64,000 bases of DNA from SLFH01 sp050486265 (GTDB lineage: Bacteria; Planctomycetota; Phycisphaerae; Phycisphaerales; UBA1924), in NCBI GenBank assembly GCA_050486265.1, contig JBJHCY010000004.1, positions 124,001 through 188,000 of the forward strand, given 5' to 3'. This document shows, piece by piece, positions 50,469 to 58,213 of this stretch. Each line of letters starts with the position of its first letter. Position 1 is the stretch's first letter. The position numbers were made by a program, and so were the translations under genes. The notes under the pieces were generated by a model that ran no database searches, was not told the DNA's origin, and was given only the letters and a program-made list of their open reading frames with translations.

Positions 50469-51386
50469 GTGATCGAAAGCGGAGCGGTTCAAATCGACCT
50501 GGTGCTCAGCGGGCGGTCTGTAGAAGGCCGGATCTCGGTGGATTATCTCTCGGTGTTGGCGAAGGAGATGCAGACGACGCTTCGTCGGCTCGCCTCCAAC
50601 AAGCAGGAAGTGTCGGGGCGGTACACGAAGGACATCGAGCGGGCGTGCTCGCTTGAGCTCGTGGGCTTTTCGGCCGGGAGTGTGCGTCTTTGCTTTGAGC
50701 TCGCCCGGGTTCCCGCGGATGAGCAGGAGCTGCAGCCCGACGCTGGGCGTGCGTCGATCGAGCGATTCTTCGGCTTGATTGAGGCGGGGGAGCGCGGGGC
50801 GGGGTGGGATGAAGAGCTTCCCTCGCCGGTGCTTGACGGACTTGACCGGATGACGCGTTCGCTGGACGACGGGGTTGACTCGATCGAGGTGTCGGTCCGC
50901 GGCGGGGGGCTTGCAAGCCGGACTGTGCGGCTGACGAAGGCGTTCCGGGAGAGCATCAGGCCGGGCGTTGGGGCGGGCGAGGATCCGCGGTTGGGGCGTG
51001 TGGTAGGGGTGATCTGGGAGGCGGACTGGAAGCGTCATACTGCCGAGCTTCACGAAGCGGATGGTCGAGTGGTGGAGGTTCGGTTTGATGCGGGGCGGGA
51101 CGAGGCTGTGACGGAGGCGAGGCGGCGGAAGGTCGCCGTCACGGGGATTGTGAGCGGGAATGGGCGTCGTCGGTCGATCGAGTTGCGCCGGCTTGAAGTG
51201 CTGGATGAGCATGAGTTGAGCGAGGACGCGTTGCCAGGGTCGTTCTGGGATCGGTCGAGTGTTGAAGAACTTGCCGCGCAGCAGGGGGTGGGGGTGGTGG
51301 AGGACATTGATGCGTTGGCCGGTGACTGGCCGGAGGACGAAGACCTTGACGCCTTTCTTGACATGGTGCGGGAAGGGCGCGGCTGA
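50469..51386 (+). CDS. Large antitoxin-like partner of a PIN toxin
   Basis: 305 residues from a GTG at 50469 behind AGGAGG. The N-terminal half is an unrecognised domain with IDLVLSGRSVEGRISVDYLS; the centre is charged; the end LDAFLDMVREGRG looks like the C-terminal toxin-clasping helix of antitoxins. The stop shares its A with the PIN gene's ATG (TGATG), so they are co-translated. Antitoxins of VapC toxins are usually about 70-100 residues, so this one is unusually large. The pairing is inferred from the overlap. Confidence 0.58.
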   Translation: MIESGAVQIDLVLSGRSVEGRISVDYLSVLAKEMQTTLRRLASNKQEVSGRYTKDIERACSLELVGFSAGSVRLCFELARVPADEQELQPDAGRASIERFFGLIEAGERGAGWDEELPSPVLDGLDRMTRSLDDGVDSIEVSVRGGGLASRTVRLTKAFRESIRPGVGAGEDPRLGRVVGVIWEADWKRHTAELHEADGRVVEVRFDAGRDEAVTEARRRKVAVTGIVSGNGRRRSIELRRLEVLDEHELSEDALPGSFWDRSSVEELAAQQGVGVVEDIDALAGDWPEDEDLDAFLDMVREGRG

Positions 51387-51787
51387 TGGACTCGGTGCTG
51401 CTGGACACCGATGTGTTCTCGTTTTTCTTCAAGCGGGATTCGAGGCGGGAGTTGTACGCGCCTGATGTCGCGGGGCGGCGGTTGTGTGTTTCGTTTATGA
51501 CGGTTGCGGAGCTCAAACGCTGGGCGATCGAGCGGTCGTGGGGCGAGGTGCGGAGGGATGGCTTGTTGCAGGCGCTTCGGAATTATGTCGTGCTGCCGTA
51601 CGACAACGCGATGGCGGACGCGTGGGCTGAGACAGCTGTTGCGCGCAAGCGTGCCGGTCGTCCGATTTCGTGCGGCGATTGCTGGATCGCGGCGGGGGCG
51701 TTGCGGCACGGGCTCCCGTTGCTGACGCACAATGGGAAGGACTTTGAGGGGATTTCTGGGTTGGAGGTTGTGTGTCGGGAGGGGTGA
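51386..51787 (+). CDS. PIN-domain ribonuclease, VapC-like toxin
   Basis: 133 residues. The acidic catalytic residues are visible: Asp7 (LLDTDVF), Glu42 (AELKRW) and Asp98 (GDCWIAA), with a fourth likely at Asp119 (HNGKDF). PIN toxins cut tRNA or rRNA. The ATG overlaps the stop of the large partner gene, the normal arrangement for toxin-antitoxin pairs. Confidence 0.88.
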   Translation: MDSVLLDTDVFSFFFKRDSRRELYAPDVAGRRLCVSFMTVAELKRWAIERSWGEVRRDGLLQALRNYVVLPYDNAMADAWAETAVARKRAGRPISCGDCWIAAGALRHGLPLLTHNGKDFEGISGLEVVCREG

Positions 51788-51909
51788 TTGGCGTTCCTCC
51801 GCACCCTCGGAGCGGTGGGGGCTGGGTGGGGTTGTGGGACGCGAGGTGATGGTGTGCGGAGAATCGGGTTGGATTTAAGATTTCATATTTGAGAAAAGGG
51901 GATGAGGTG

Positions 51910-53205
51910 ATGGACGCGGGGCTGCGGAAGCTTGTGGACGGGATGCTGAGTGATGACCTGGATGTTGAGATTGAAGCCCGTGAGCGGTTCATTGCGTTGT
52001 GCGACCGTGGGAAGCTCGGGGTTGAGGACGCGTTGTCGTTGATCGAGGCCTCGGCGGGGCCTTTGCCTGAGTCGGAGGATCGGGTCTCGAGTCCGGATCA
52101 CACGGTGATTTCGGCGGCTTGTGAGATTGTCAATCGTTGCGTGCGCGACGAGGCCGAGCGTGATCGGGTGGTCGGGGCGATCGGGCGGGTGTTTGCGGGG
52201 TTGAGCACTGACGGGAAGCGGATGGCACTCATTGCGCTTGCGGAGATTCCGACCGAGGCTTCGGTGCGGCTGTATATGGAGTCGCGACGGCGGCACGCTG
52301 AAGAGCTTGCGGAAGAGACCATCGATTGTTATGCGCCGGAGGCTTTGGATCCGGCGGTGATCGGCGAGGAGCGGGCGCGGGGGATGGCTGGAGCGTTATT
52401 CCCCGATCTGCTCGATCTTGCCGATGGGTGGGGCGATCGGTATGTGATGTTCCGGACGCTGCTGGACTTTCTGCGTGCGGGGCTTGTGGACGCGGGGATG
52501 CTGGCGGGGCGTGACGGGATGTTGGTTTCGGAGTTGGGGGCTTGTGTGAAGCGGATGCGGCGGCGGAAGGGTGAGGCCGTGCCGCTGGGGATGGGGTGGG
52601 CGTATAAGACGGCGCATCTTGATGATCGCGAGTATTCGGCGCTGCTGATCGATGTTGCGGGGTGGTGGGGTGTCGCGGGGGTGATGGATGCGGTGGTTGC
52701 GCTGGGTGATGTGCGCGATCCGTGGGTGCGTGCGTTCCGTGCGGTGTCGATGCTGCGGTGCGGGCTTGATGTTTCGGATGAGGAGCTGGCGTGGCTTGCG
52801 TCGTTTCCGCGCGAGCGTTGGATGCTGCACAGCATGCTGACGGAGATGGGGGAGGAGGGACGGTTGCCGGGGATGTGCCGCGACGAGGCGAAGCTGGCGG
52901 AGGGGCACATGGTGGATTGGCTGTCGTTTTCGACGGAGCTCGGGCGGGAGCCGAACGAGATCGAGCTGGTGAAGGTGGTGAAGCGCCGGTCGGGGGTTGG
53001 GATGGGGCGGAAGGGGAAGCCGCAGAAGTTTTATGTGTTTCGGTTCCGTGTGACCGATCGCCATTGGTCGAAGAAGGAGGGTTGGATGGTTGGTGTTGCG
53101 ACGGGCGGCGACGGCTGGACCTTCAGCAGTTTTTCGAAGTGGGGGGAGAAGGATTTGGATGAGCAGGTTGGGGAGTTGCTTGATGGGGAGGGTGAAGGCG
53201 GCTGA
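51910..53205 (+). CDS. Unknown 431-residue helical protein
   Basis: No family was recognised. The protein is soluble and mostly helical, with an HEAT-like feel in the middle (VRDPWVRAFRAVSMLRCGL). The last 100 residues contain KRRSGVGMGRKGKPQKFYVF and a beta-rich end. Starts at the ATG at 51910. It may be part of a small run with the next gene (52 bases apart), and follows the PIN gene by 122 bases. No function is proposed. Confidence 0.6.
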   Translation: MDAGLRKLVDGMLSDDLDVEIEARERFIALCDRGKLGVEDALSLIEASAGPLPESEDRVSSPDHTVISAACEIVNRCVRDEAERDRVVGAIGRVFAGLSTDGKRMALIALAEIPTEASVRLYMESRRRHAEELAEETIDCYAPEALDPAVIGEERARGMAGALFPDLLDLADGWGDRYVMFRTLLDFLRAGLVDAGMLAGRDGMLVSELGACVKRMRRRKGEAVPLGMGWAYKTAHLDDREYSALLIDVAGWWGVAGVMDAVVALGDVRDPWVRAFRAVSMLRCGLDVSDEELAWLASFPRERWMLHSMLTEMGEEGRLPGMCRDEAKLAEGHMVDWLSFSTELGREPNEIELVKVVKRRSGVGMGRKGKPQKFYVFRFRVTDRHWSKKEGWMVGVATGGDGWTFSSFSKWGEKDLDEQVGELLDGEGEGG

Positions 53206-53257
53206 GGCGGTGGTTGTCGGATGGGCGTTTGCGTGAAGTGAGAAAGGGGCTTGCGAT

Positions 53258-53848
53258 ATGGGATGGTTCTGTGCTTCGATGCAATTCAAAACTGAAGACC
53301 GGGAGGCCGTGTTAGGGGCTGCGCGGTCGTATGTGGCCGAGCATGTTGGCGGGGCGTTCGTTGCGCCTGTCGTGGACGGTTGGGTGTCGGTGTATCTGAA
53401 TGAGGAAGCGCTGGCCGCGGAGTTTTGGGAAGGGGTTGCGCAGGGGGCGGGGGTAGAGCACTCGTTGCTGTTTGACCTGCACGACAGTTCTGTTTTGCGT
53501 TACTGGTACATGCGCGCCGGGGAAGTGGTGGAGTATTTCAACTCGTGCCCGGACTACTTCGGTGAGGCGGAAGAGGAAGACCTTGAGGCGGAGGGTGATC
53601 CGAGCGTGTTTGACGATTTGCTCGATGCGGAGGGGCGTGCGCGGCTGGGGGAGATTGTGCGGCCCAGGATGATCGATGGCGAGGATGTTGGGGGCGAGGT
53701 GCCGGTTTTTGAGGAGGAGAGGCTGGCGGCGATCGCGGCGTTGTTCGGTATCCGGGGTGTGATGGGGTCGTTCGACTATCTGCGCGATGGCGAGGCGGTT
53801 GAGGATGGTGTTGGGGCTGATGCGATGGAGTTGGTGGGGGAGGGGTGA
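53258..53848 (+). CDS. Unknown acidic protein
   Basis: 196 residues, strongly acidic throughout (long Asp/Glu-rich runs near 100-130). The ATG at 53258 follows AAAGGGG. The N-terminal third is mixed with VSVYLNEEALAAEFW. No signal, span or known motif. It resembles inhibitor or immunity-type small acidic proteins only in composition; no claim is made. Confidence 0.55.
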   Translation: MGWFCASMQFKTEDREAVLGAARSYVAEHVGGAFVAPVVDGWVSVYLNEEALAAEFWEGVAQGAGVEHSLLFDLHDSSVLRYWYMRAGEVVEYFNSCPDYFGEAEEEDLEAEGDPSVFDDLLDAEGRARLGEIVRPRMIDGEDVGGEVPVFEEERLAAIAALFGIRGVMGSFDYLRDGEAVEDGVGADAMELVGEG

Positions 53849-53948
53849 TTTGAGATTTCAGATTTGAGAGGACGGGGGCGGGGGGGTGTTTCTTGGACGG
53901 CGGGTCGTCTAGAATCGGGTTCGTTGCCTTCAGACTGTGGAGATGGAC

Positions 53949-54659
53949 ATGATCAGCAGAACCAAATCGATTGTTGCTGCCGCCGGATGTGTGGCGGTTG
54001 TCGGCCTGGCGTCGGCGTTTGCGTTTCGGACGGCGCAGCCGGATTACTCCAAGCTGATGCCGGTGGATGCGGGCAAGGTTGAGCGGAAGCTCGCGGAGTT
54101 GGGCGTTTCGCTTGCCGACGCGGTGCGGAAGGCGGAGGGCGAGACGGGCGGGAAGGCGCTGTCTGCGAAGCTGGATCTTGAGGCCGATCCGCCGGCGGTT
54201 GCGGTTGTGGTGTTCGCCGATGAGGCGGAGCATCATGTGACGATCAACGCGAAGGACATGTCGGTCGCGTCGGTGCGGACGATGCCGCCTTATGTGCTGC
54301 CGGGTTGGGCGGTCGATGGCGAGTGGACGGAGACGAGGACGGGCTTGCGGTATTGGGATGTTGTTGAGGGCGAGGGGGCCGCGGCCGATCCGACGAAGCG
54401 GGTGACGGTGCATTACACGGGGTATCTTGTCGACGGGCGGAAGTTCGACAGCTCGGTCGATCGGGGTCAGCCTGCGACTTTCGGCTTGAACCAGGTGATC
54501 GCCGGTTGGACGGAGGGTGTCGGCGGGATGCGCGTGGGGGGCCGGCGGAAGCTGGTGATCCCTTATGACCTCGCCTACGGCGCACAGGGGCGGCCGCCGA
54601 TGATCCCGGCGCGGGCGATGCTGATCTTTGATGTTGAGTTGATTCGGATTGTTGATTGA
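53949..54659 (+). CDS. FKBP-type peptidyl-prolyl isomerase, exported
   Basis: 236 residues from the ATG at 53949, 6 bases after GGAG. An N-terminal signal anchor (IVAAAGCVAVVGLASAFAF) is followed by about 100 residues of a region rich in helices, then the FKBP domain (VTVHYTGYLVDGRKFDSS, VIAGWTEGVGGMRVGGRRKL, ending IPYDLAYG). It assists folding of exported proteins by proline isomerisation. A GTG and an ATG slightly upstream are alternative starts. A strong bidirectional terminator follows. Confidence 0.88.
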   Translation: MISRTKSIVAAAGCVAVVGLASAFAFRTAQPDYSKLMPVDAGKVERKLAELGVSLADAVRKAEGETGGKALSAKLDLEADPPAVAVVVFADEAEHHVTINAKDMSVASVRTMPPYVLPGWAVDGEWTETRTGLRYWDVVEGEGAAADPTKRVTVHYTGYLVDGRKFDSSVDRGQPATFGLNQVIAGWTEGVGGMRVGGRRKLVIPYDLAYGAQGRPPMIPARAMLIFDVELIRIVD

Positions 54660-54702
54660 CCTTCCGGGGGGACGGGACGGGACACATTGAGTTTTGCGCA
54701 TG

Positions 54703-54739
54703 AAAAACGGCGCGGGCTTTGGGGCCTGCGCCGTTTTTT
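54703..54739. terminator. Bidirectional terminator between FKBP and sat
   Basis: AAAAACGGCGC pairs perfectly with GCGCCGTTTTT, giving T-runs on both strands. It serves the converging FKBP (+) and sat (-) transcripts. Confidence 0.88.
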
Positions 54740-54767
54740 ATTGATGTGTTGAAGTTGGTTTGTGGGG

Positions 54768-55943
54768 TTACTTGGCGGTCGCCCAGCGGATGAGGGCGTC
54801 GGCGACTTCCGGGCGGGTGAACTCGGCGGGGGGGCGTTCGCCGTTGGCGAGGAGGTCGCGGACCTTTGTGCCGCTGAGGAAGACCTGGTCGCCTTCGAGC
54901 TTGGGGAATGTTTTGCCCGAGACCATGCCCTGGGCCTTGTGGCTCCACGCGGCGTGCTCGAACTTGAGGGGGGTGATGCCGAGGTTGTCCTGGTCGAGCT
55001 CGTCGAAGATCTGCTGCGCGTCGTATGTGCCGTAGTAGTTGCCGACGCCGGCGTGGTCGCGTCCGACGATGAAGTGGGTGATGCCGTAGTTTTTGCGGAT
55101 GAGTGCGTGGAGGACGGCTTCGCGCGGGCCGGCGTAGCGCATGGCCGCGGGCATGACCGTCAGCATGGTGTGGTCGGGGTGGAAGTAGTTGTCGATGAGG
55201 ATCTGGTAGCACTCCATGCGGACGGCGGCGGGGATGTCGCCTTCCTTGGTCTCACCGACGAGGGGGTGGATGAGGAGGCCGTCGGTGATTTCCTGGGCGC
55301 ACTTGCAGAGGTACTCGTGCGCGCGGTGGATGGGGTTTCGTGTCTGGAACGCGGAGATGGTTTTCCAGCCCTTGTCGGCGAAGGCCTTGCGCGTTTGGGC
55401 GGGGGTGAGGCGGTGGTCGAGGAAGGCTTCGGGGCCGTCGGGATCGACGCACGCGGCGAGGACCTTGATGGGTCCGGAGATGCAGGTGTCGCCCTCGGCG
55501 AGGACCTGGGCGACGCCGGGGTGGGCGGGGTCCTCGGTGCGGAAGACGCTCGGGATCTCGAGCTTCTTGTCGTGGGCGAAGGTTTCGCCGACGGTCATGA
55601 CGGCCTGGAGTGTGCCGTTGGGGGCGTAGAGGGCGACGCGCTCGCCGATGGGTGGCGGGGTTTTGACCGAGAGGAGGATGGGGATGGGCCAGATGTCGCC
55701 GCTCTTGAGCTTCATGTCTTTGCAGACGCTGCGGAAATCGGCCGAGCCCATGAAGGTTTTGAGTGGGCTGAAGGCGCCGATGGCGAGCATTTCGAGATCG
55801 CAGGACTGCTTGGGGGTGAGGTCGATGCGGGGGAGCGATTCGGCCACTTTGGCGAGGGTTTTGGCTTCGTCGGGCGTGGCGAGGAGGTTGACGAGTTTGC
55901 CGCCGTGGGGGGCGATGAGGCCGTCGGAGGTGGTCTGGTGCAT
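54768..55943 (-). CDS. sat: Sulfate adenylyltransferase (ATP sulfurylase)
   Basis: 391 residues from the ATG at 55943. It makes APS from sulfate and ATP, the first step of sulfate activation, or the reverse in sulfur oxidation. The family signatures are visible: QTRNPIHRAHEYL (catalytic HxxH), a GRDHAGVGNYYG block and LSGTKVRDLLANGERPP. It is the single-chain bacterial/archaeal form, not CysD/CysN. No APS reductase or kinase is adjacent, so its direction is not told by context. Confidence 0.94.
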   Translation of the reverse strand: MHQTTSDGLIAPHGGKLVNLLATPDEAKTLAKVAESLPRIDLTPKQSCDLEMLAIGAFSPLKTFMGSADFRSVCKDMKLKSGDIWPIPILLSVKTPPPIGERVALYAPNGTLQAVMTVGETFAHDKKLEIPSVFRTEDPAHPGVAQVLAEGDTCISGPIKVLAACVDPDGPEAFLDHRLTPAQTRKAFADKGWKTISAFQTRNPIHRAHEYLCKCAQEITDGLLIHPLVGETKEGDIPAAVRMECYQILIDNYFHPDHTMLTVMPAAMRYAGPREAVLHALIRKNYGITHFIVGRDHAGVGNYYGTYDAQQIFDELDQDNLGITPLKFEHAAWSHKAQGMVSGKTFPKLEGDQVFLSGTKVRDLLANGERPPAEFTRPEVADALIRWATAK

Positions 55944-56246
55944 GGTTGGGTCCTGCTCTCGTGTGCCTGTGCGTGGCGTTGGGGTTGCGTGATTTGTTGT
56001 GTGTTGCCGCGGGCTGCGGCCCGTGGGGAGAGGATAGGCGATGGGTCGAGGGCTGTGGAGCGGGGTTTTCGGGCGTTGGGAGACCGATAGAATGGGTCGG
56101 CTCTTGTCGGAGGCGAATGCCGGCTCCATGCCGTGTGTCCGGTGCGAACCGCGACCTAGCCTCCGACCGGGGTCTTCTTTGTTCGATCTGCCGCTGGTTT
56201 TCCGCGTCGCGTTTGCGGCCGGCAGGCGTCCGGGAAGAGCAGCGGG
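55944..56246. other. Intergenic region with one hairpin
   Basis: 303 bases between sat and the DNA methyltransferase, both on the minus strand. CCGCGGGC-TGCG-GCCCGTGG (about 56009-56028) forms a stem. I see no gene; it probably holds the sat promoter. Confidence 0.45.
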
Positions 56247-57161
56247 TCAATCCGTTTTCGGCTTGCCTCTCGGCCCGAAGATCGCGGTCGATGCGCCTTC
56301 GAGGGCGCCTTTTCGGATCATGCCAGCTTCCATGCGTTCGGCGGCGCTCTTGGCGAGGTCTTCGGAGTATTCAACACCGATGAAGCGGCGGTCGTAGTCG
56401 AGGGCGACGGCGCCGGTGGTGCCGCTGCCGTTGAAGGGGTCGAGGACGAGGTCGCCGGGGTTTGAGCATGCGCGGATGACGCGTTCTAAGTAGACCTCGG
56501 GGAGCTGGTTGTCGTGGTTGTGGCGGCGTTCCTTGTTGTTGCCCTGGATGCGTCCCCAGTACTGCCCGTACCAGACATCCATGGGCAGGCGCATGCCGGC
56601 GGGCGAGCCGTCGCGTTTGTCTTCGGTGCGCTTGTCGAAGTAGATGGAGCGCCGGTCGGAGACCTCCATCACTTCGGTGGGGTTCCAGGTGCGGTTTGCG
56701 GGGTCTTTGCAGAAGTAGAGGGCGTGGACCTTGGAGTTGATAAAGCGGCCGTTGGTGTTCTGGCCGAAGCGGTAGTGCCAGACGCACCAATTGACCATGA
56801 ACATCGCGCGGGACTTGAGGTGGACGACGATTTCCGCGGCCCAGTCGTCTGGGATGTTGACCCACATGCTGCCGTGGGGGGCGAGGGCGTCGACGCAGAG
56901 GTCGAGCCACTTGGTGGTGAAGTCGAGGTATTCCTGGATGGGGAGGTCGTCGTCCCACTTGTCGTAGCCGCGTTTCCAGTTGAAGGGGGGGTCGGCGAAG
57001 ATGAGGTCGACCTGCTTGGATCGGCAGTCGGGGATGGTGGGGAGGATGTCGCGGCAGTCGCCGATGTGGAGGCGGCCTTGGCCGTTTTTGAGCTCGATGA
57101 CTTTGGGGTCTTTGGGGGTGGTCTTTGCTGTCTCTTGTGGATCTGTCTTTGTGGCTGGCAT
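56247..57161 (-). CDS. Orphan DNA methyltransferase, beta class (N6-adenine or N4-cytosine)
   Basis: 304 residues from the ATG at 57161. Motif IV DPPF (IFADPPFNWKRGY) comes before motif I (DPFNGSGTTG near the end), the order of beta-class enzymes such as CcrM. No endonuclease or Vsr gene is near, so it is a stand-alone methylase and may have a regulatory or epigenetic role. The first residues (MPATKTDPQETAKTTP) are low complexity; anything further upstream is palindromic repeat. The methylated base and site are unknown. Confidence 0.88.
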   Translation of the reverse strand: MPATKTDPQETAKTTPKDPKVIELKNGQGRLHIGDCRDILPTIPDCRSKQVDLIFADPPFNWKRGYDKWDDDLPIQEYLDFTTKWLDLCVDALAPHGSMWVNIPDDWAAEIVVHLKSRAMFMVNWCVWHYRFGQNTNGRFINSKVHALYFCKDPANRTWNPTEVMEVSDRRSIYFDKRTEDKRDGSPAGMRLPMDVWYGQYWGRIQGNNKERRHNHDNQLPEVYLERVIRACSNPGDLVLDPFNGSGTTGAVALDYDRRFIGVEYSEDLAKSAAERMEAGMIRKGALEGASTAIFGPRGKPKTD

Positions 57162-57202
57162 TGGTGCGTCCTTGCGTGTGGCGGGCGAGGCGGAGGAGGT
57201 GG

Positions 57203-57235
57203 GGTAGCCACGGCTCGGCGAGCCGTGCCACGAGG
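57203..57235 (-). repeat. Dispersed palindrome, CGGCTCGG module
   Basis: CACGGCTCG-GCGAGCCGTG with flanks GGTAGC and CCACGAGG. Its core matches the 47317 unit in parB. It lies just upstream of the methyltransferase. Confidence 0.72.
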
Positions 57236-57247
57236 ACTGGTAGGGGG

Positions 57248-57284
57248 GACACTGGCGGGCCGCGCCCGCTTTGCGGGCGAGAGC
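57248..57284 (-). repeat. Compound repeat: half CACTGGCGG module plus CGCCCGC-TTT-GCGGGCG
   Basis: GACACTGGCGGGC without its right arm, then a full CGCCCGC-TTT-GCGGGCGAGAG hairpin in the reverse orientation, then the reversed GCAGGCGAGAGTTGAG companion run (57299-57315). Confidence 0.62.
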
Positions 57285-57418
57285 GGTAGAAAGTCGAGCA
57301 GGCGAGAGTTGAGCCGGAGGCCGGGGTAGGTTGGGTAGGCGGTGCGCCGCCGGCGCCACGGGTCTGTTGTTGTCTGAAGATAGCGCGATGTGTCGGATCG
57401 CGCAAGCCTGTCGTTACT

Positions 57419-58210
57419 TCAATTGAGCGGGTTGTCGGTTGGCGCGGGGTTTGGGTGGAGGTCGAGGCGCCGTCGGACGCGGGCGATGAACTCGGCGGTT
57501 TCGTGGTCGGAGGGGTCGCGCTCGAGGAGGTGGGGGAGTGCGGCGTTTGCCGCGGCGAGGAGGTGTTCGTGGTGGATGTCGAGGCCGACGCCGAGGGGTT
57601 CGACGAAGAGGCTGAAGCACATGCGTTCGAGGGATTCGGCGCGTGTTCGGCGCGCGTGGCGGATGGCGACGGTGTCGATGATGGCGGGCTCGGGGTCTTC
57701 ACCCACGATGATGTTGGAGGGTTTTTGGTCTCGGTTGAAGAGGCCGGCTTTGGCGAGGCGTCCTGCGAGGTCGGCGGCCTTTGCGAAGAGGGCCTGGGTG
57801 TCGGCGTTCGGCTGGGCGAGGGCGTGGAGGAGGGTTCTGCCTTCGAGGGCGCGCATGGCGAGGAGGTCTGTTTCGGGGTGGTCGGCCGAGGCGGGGAGGC
57901 GTCCGAGGAGGAGGCATGTGGCGGCGCGGAAGCCGCGGCTTTGGAGTCGGGCTGCGCCCTTCCACTGGTTGTCGAGTCGTGCGAGTCCGAGCCTTGAGCG
58001 GAGGCGTGCGCCCGGGGATGTCAGGCGTTGGGTCTTGAGGACCAGTTCGATCGGGCCTGCGGCGCCTCGGGCGACGAGGCCGCTGTCGTTCTTTTTGAGG
58101 ATGACGCCGGAGGCGATTGTCTCGTTGAGTTGGGCGGTCGAGGGCGCGCGTTCGGCGCGGCGGCGGAGCTTGAGCTTGGAGAGGTCCGGGCGGCCCGGCG
58201 TGTCGCCCAT
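57419..58210 (-). CDS. Kinase-fold protein (WaaP/Kdo-kinase-like)
   Basis: 263 residues. The catalytic loop FNRDQKPSNIIV has the RDxKPxN pattern of lipopolysaccharide core kinases and related small kinases, and DTVAIR resembles the metal-binding DFG region. The N-terminal lobe is less clear. It probably phosphorylates a sugar, lipid or protein. It starts 3 bases after the end of the AAA gene, so the pair is one unit; a phosphorylation link between them is possible but unproved. Confidence 0.62.
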   Translation of the reverse strand: MGDTPGRPDLSKLKLRRRAERAPSTAQLNETIASGVILKKNDSGLVARGAAGPIELVLKTQRLTSPGARLRSRLGLARLDNQWKGAARLQSRGFRAATCLLLGRLPASADHPETDLLAMRALEGRTLLHALAQPNADTQALFAKAADLAGRLAKAGLFNRDQKPSNIIVGEDPEPAIIDTVAIRHARRTRAESLERMCFSLFVEPLGVGLDIHHEHLLAAANAALPHLLERDPSDHETAEFIARVRRRLDLHPNPAPTDNPLN

Positions 58211-58213
58211 GGT

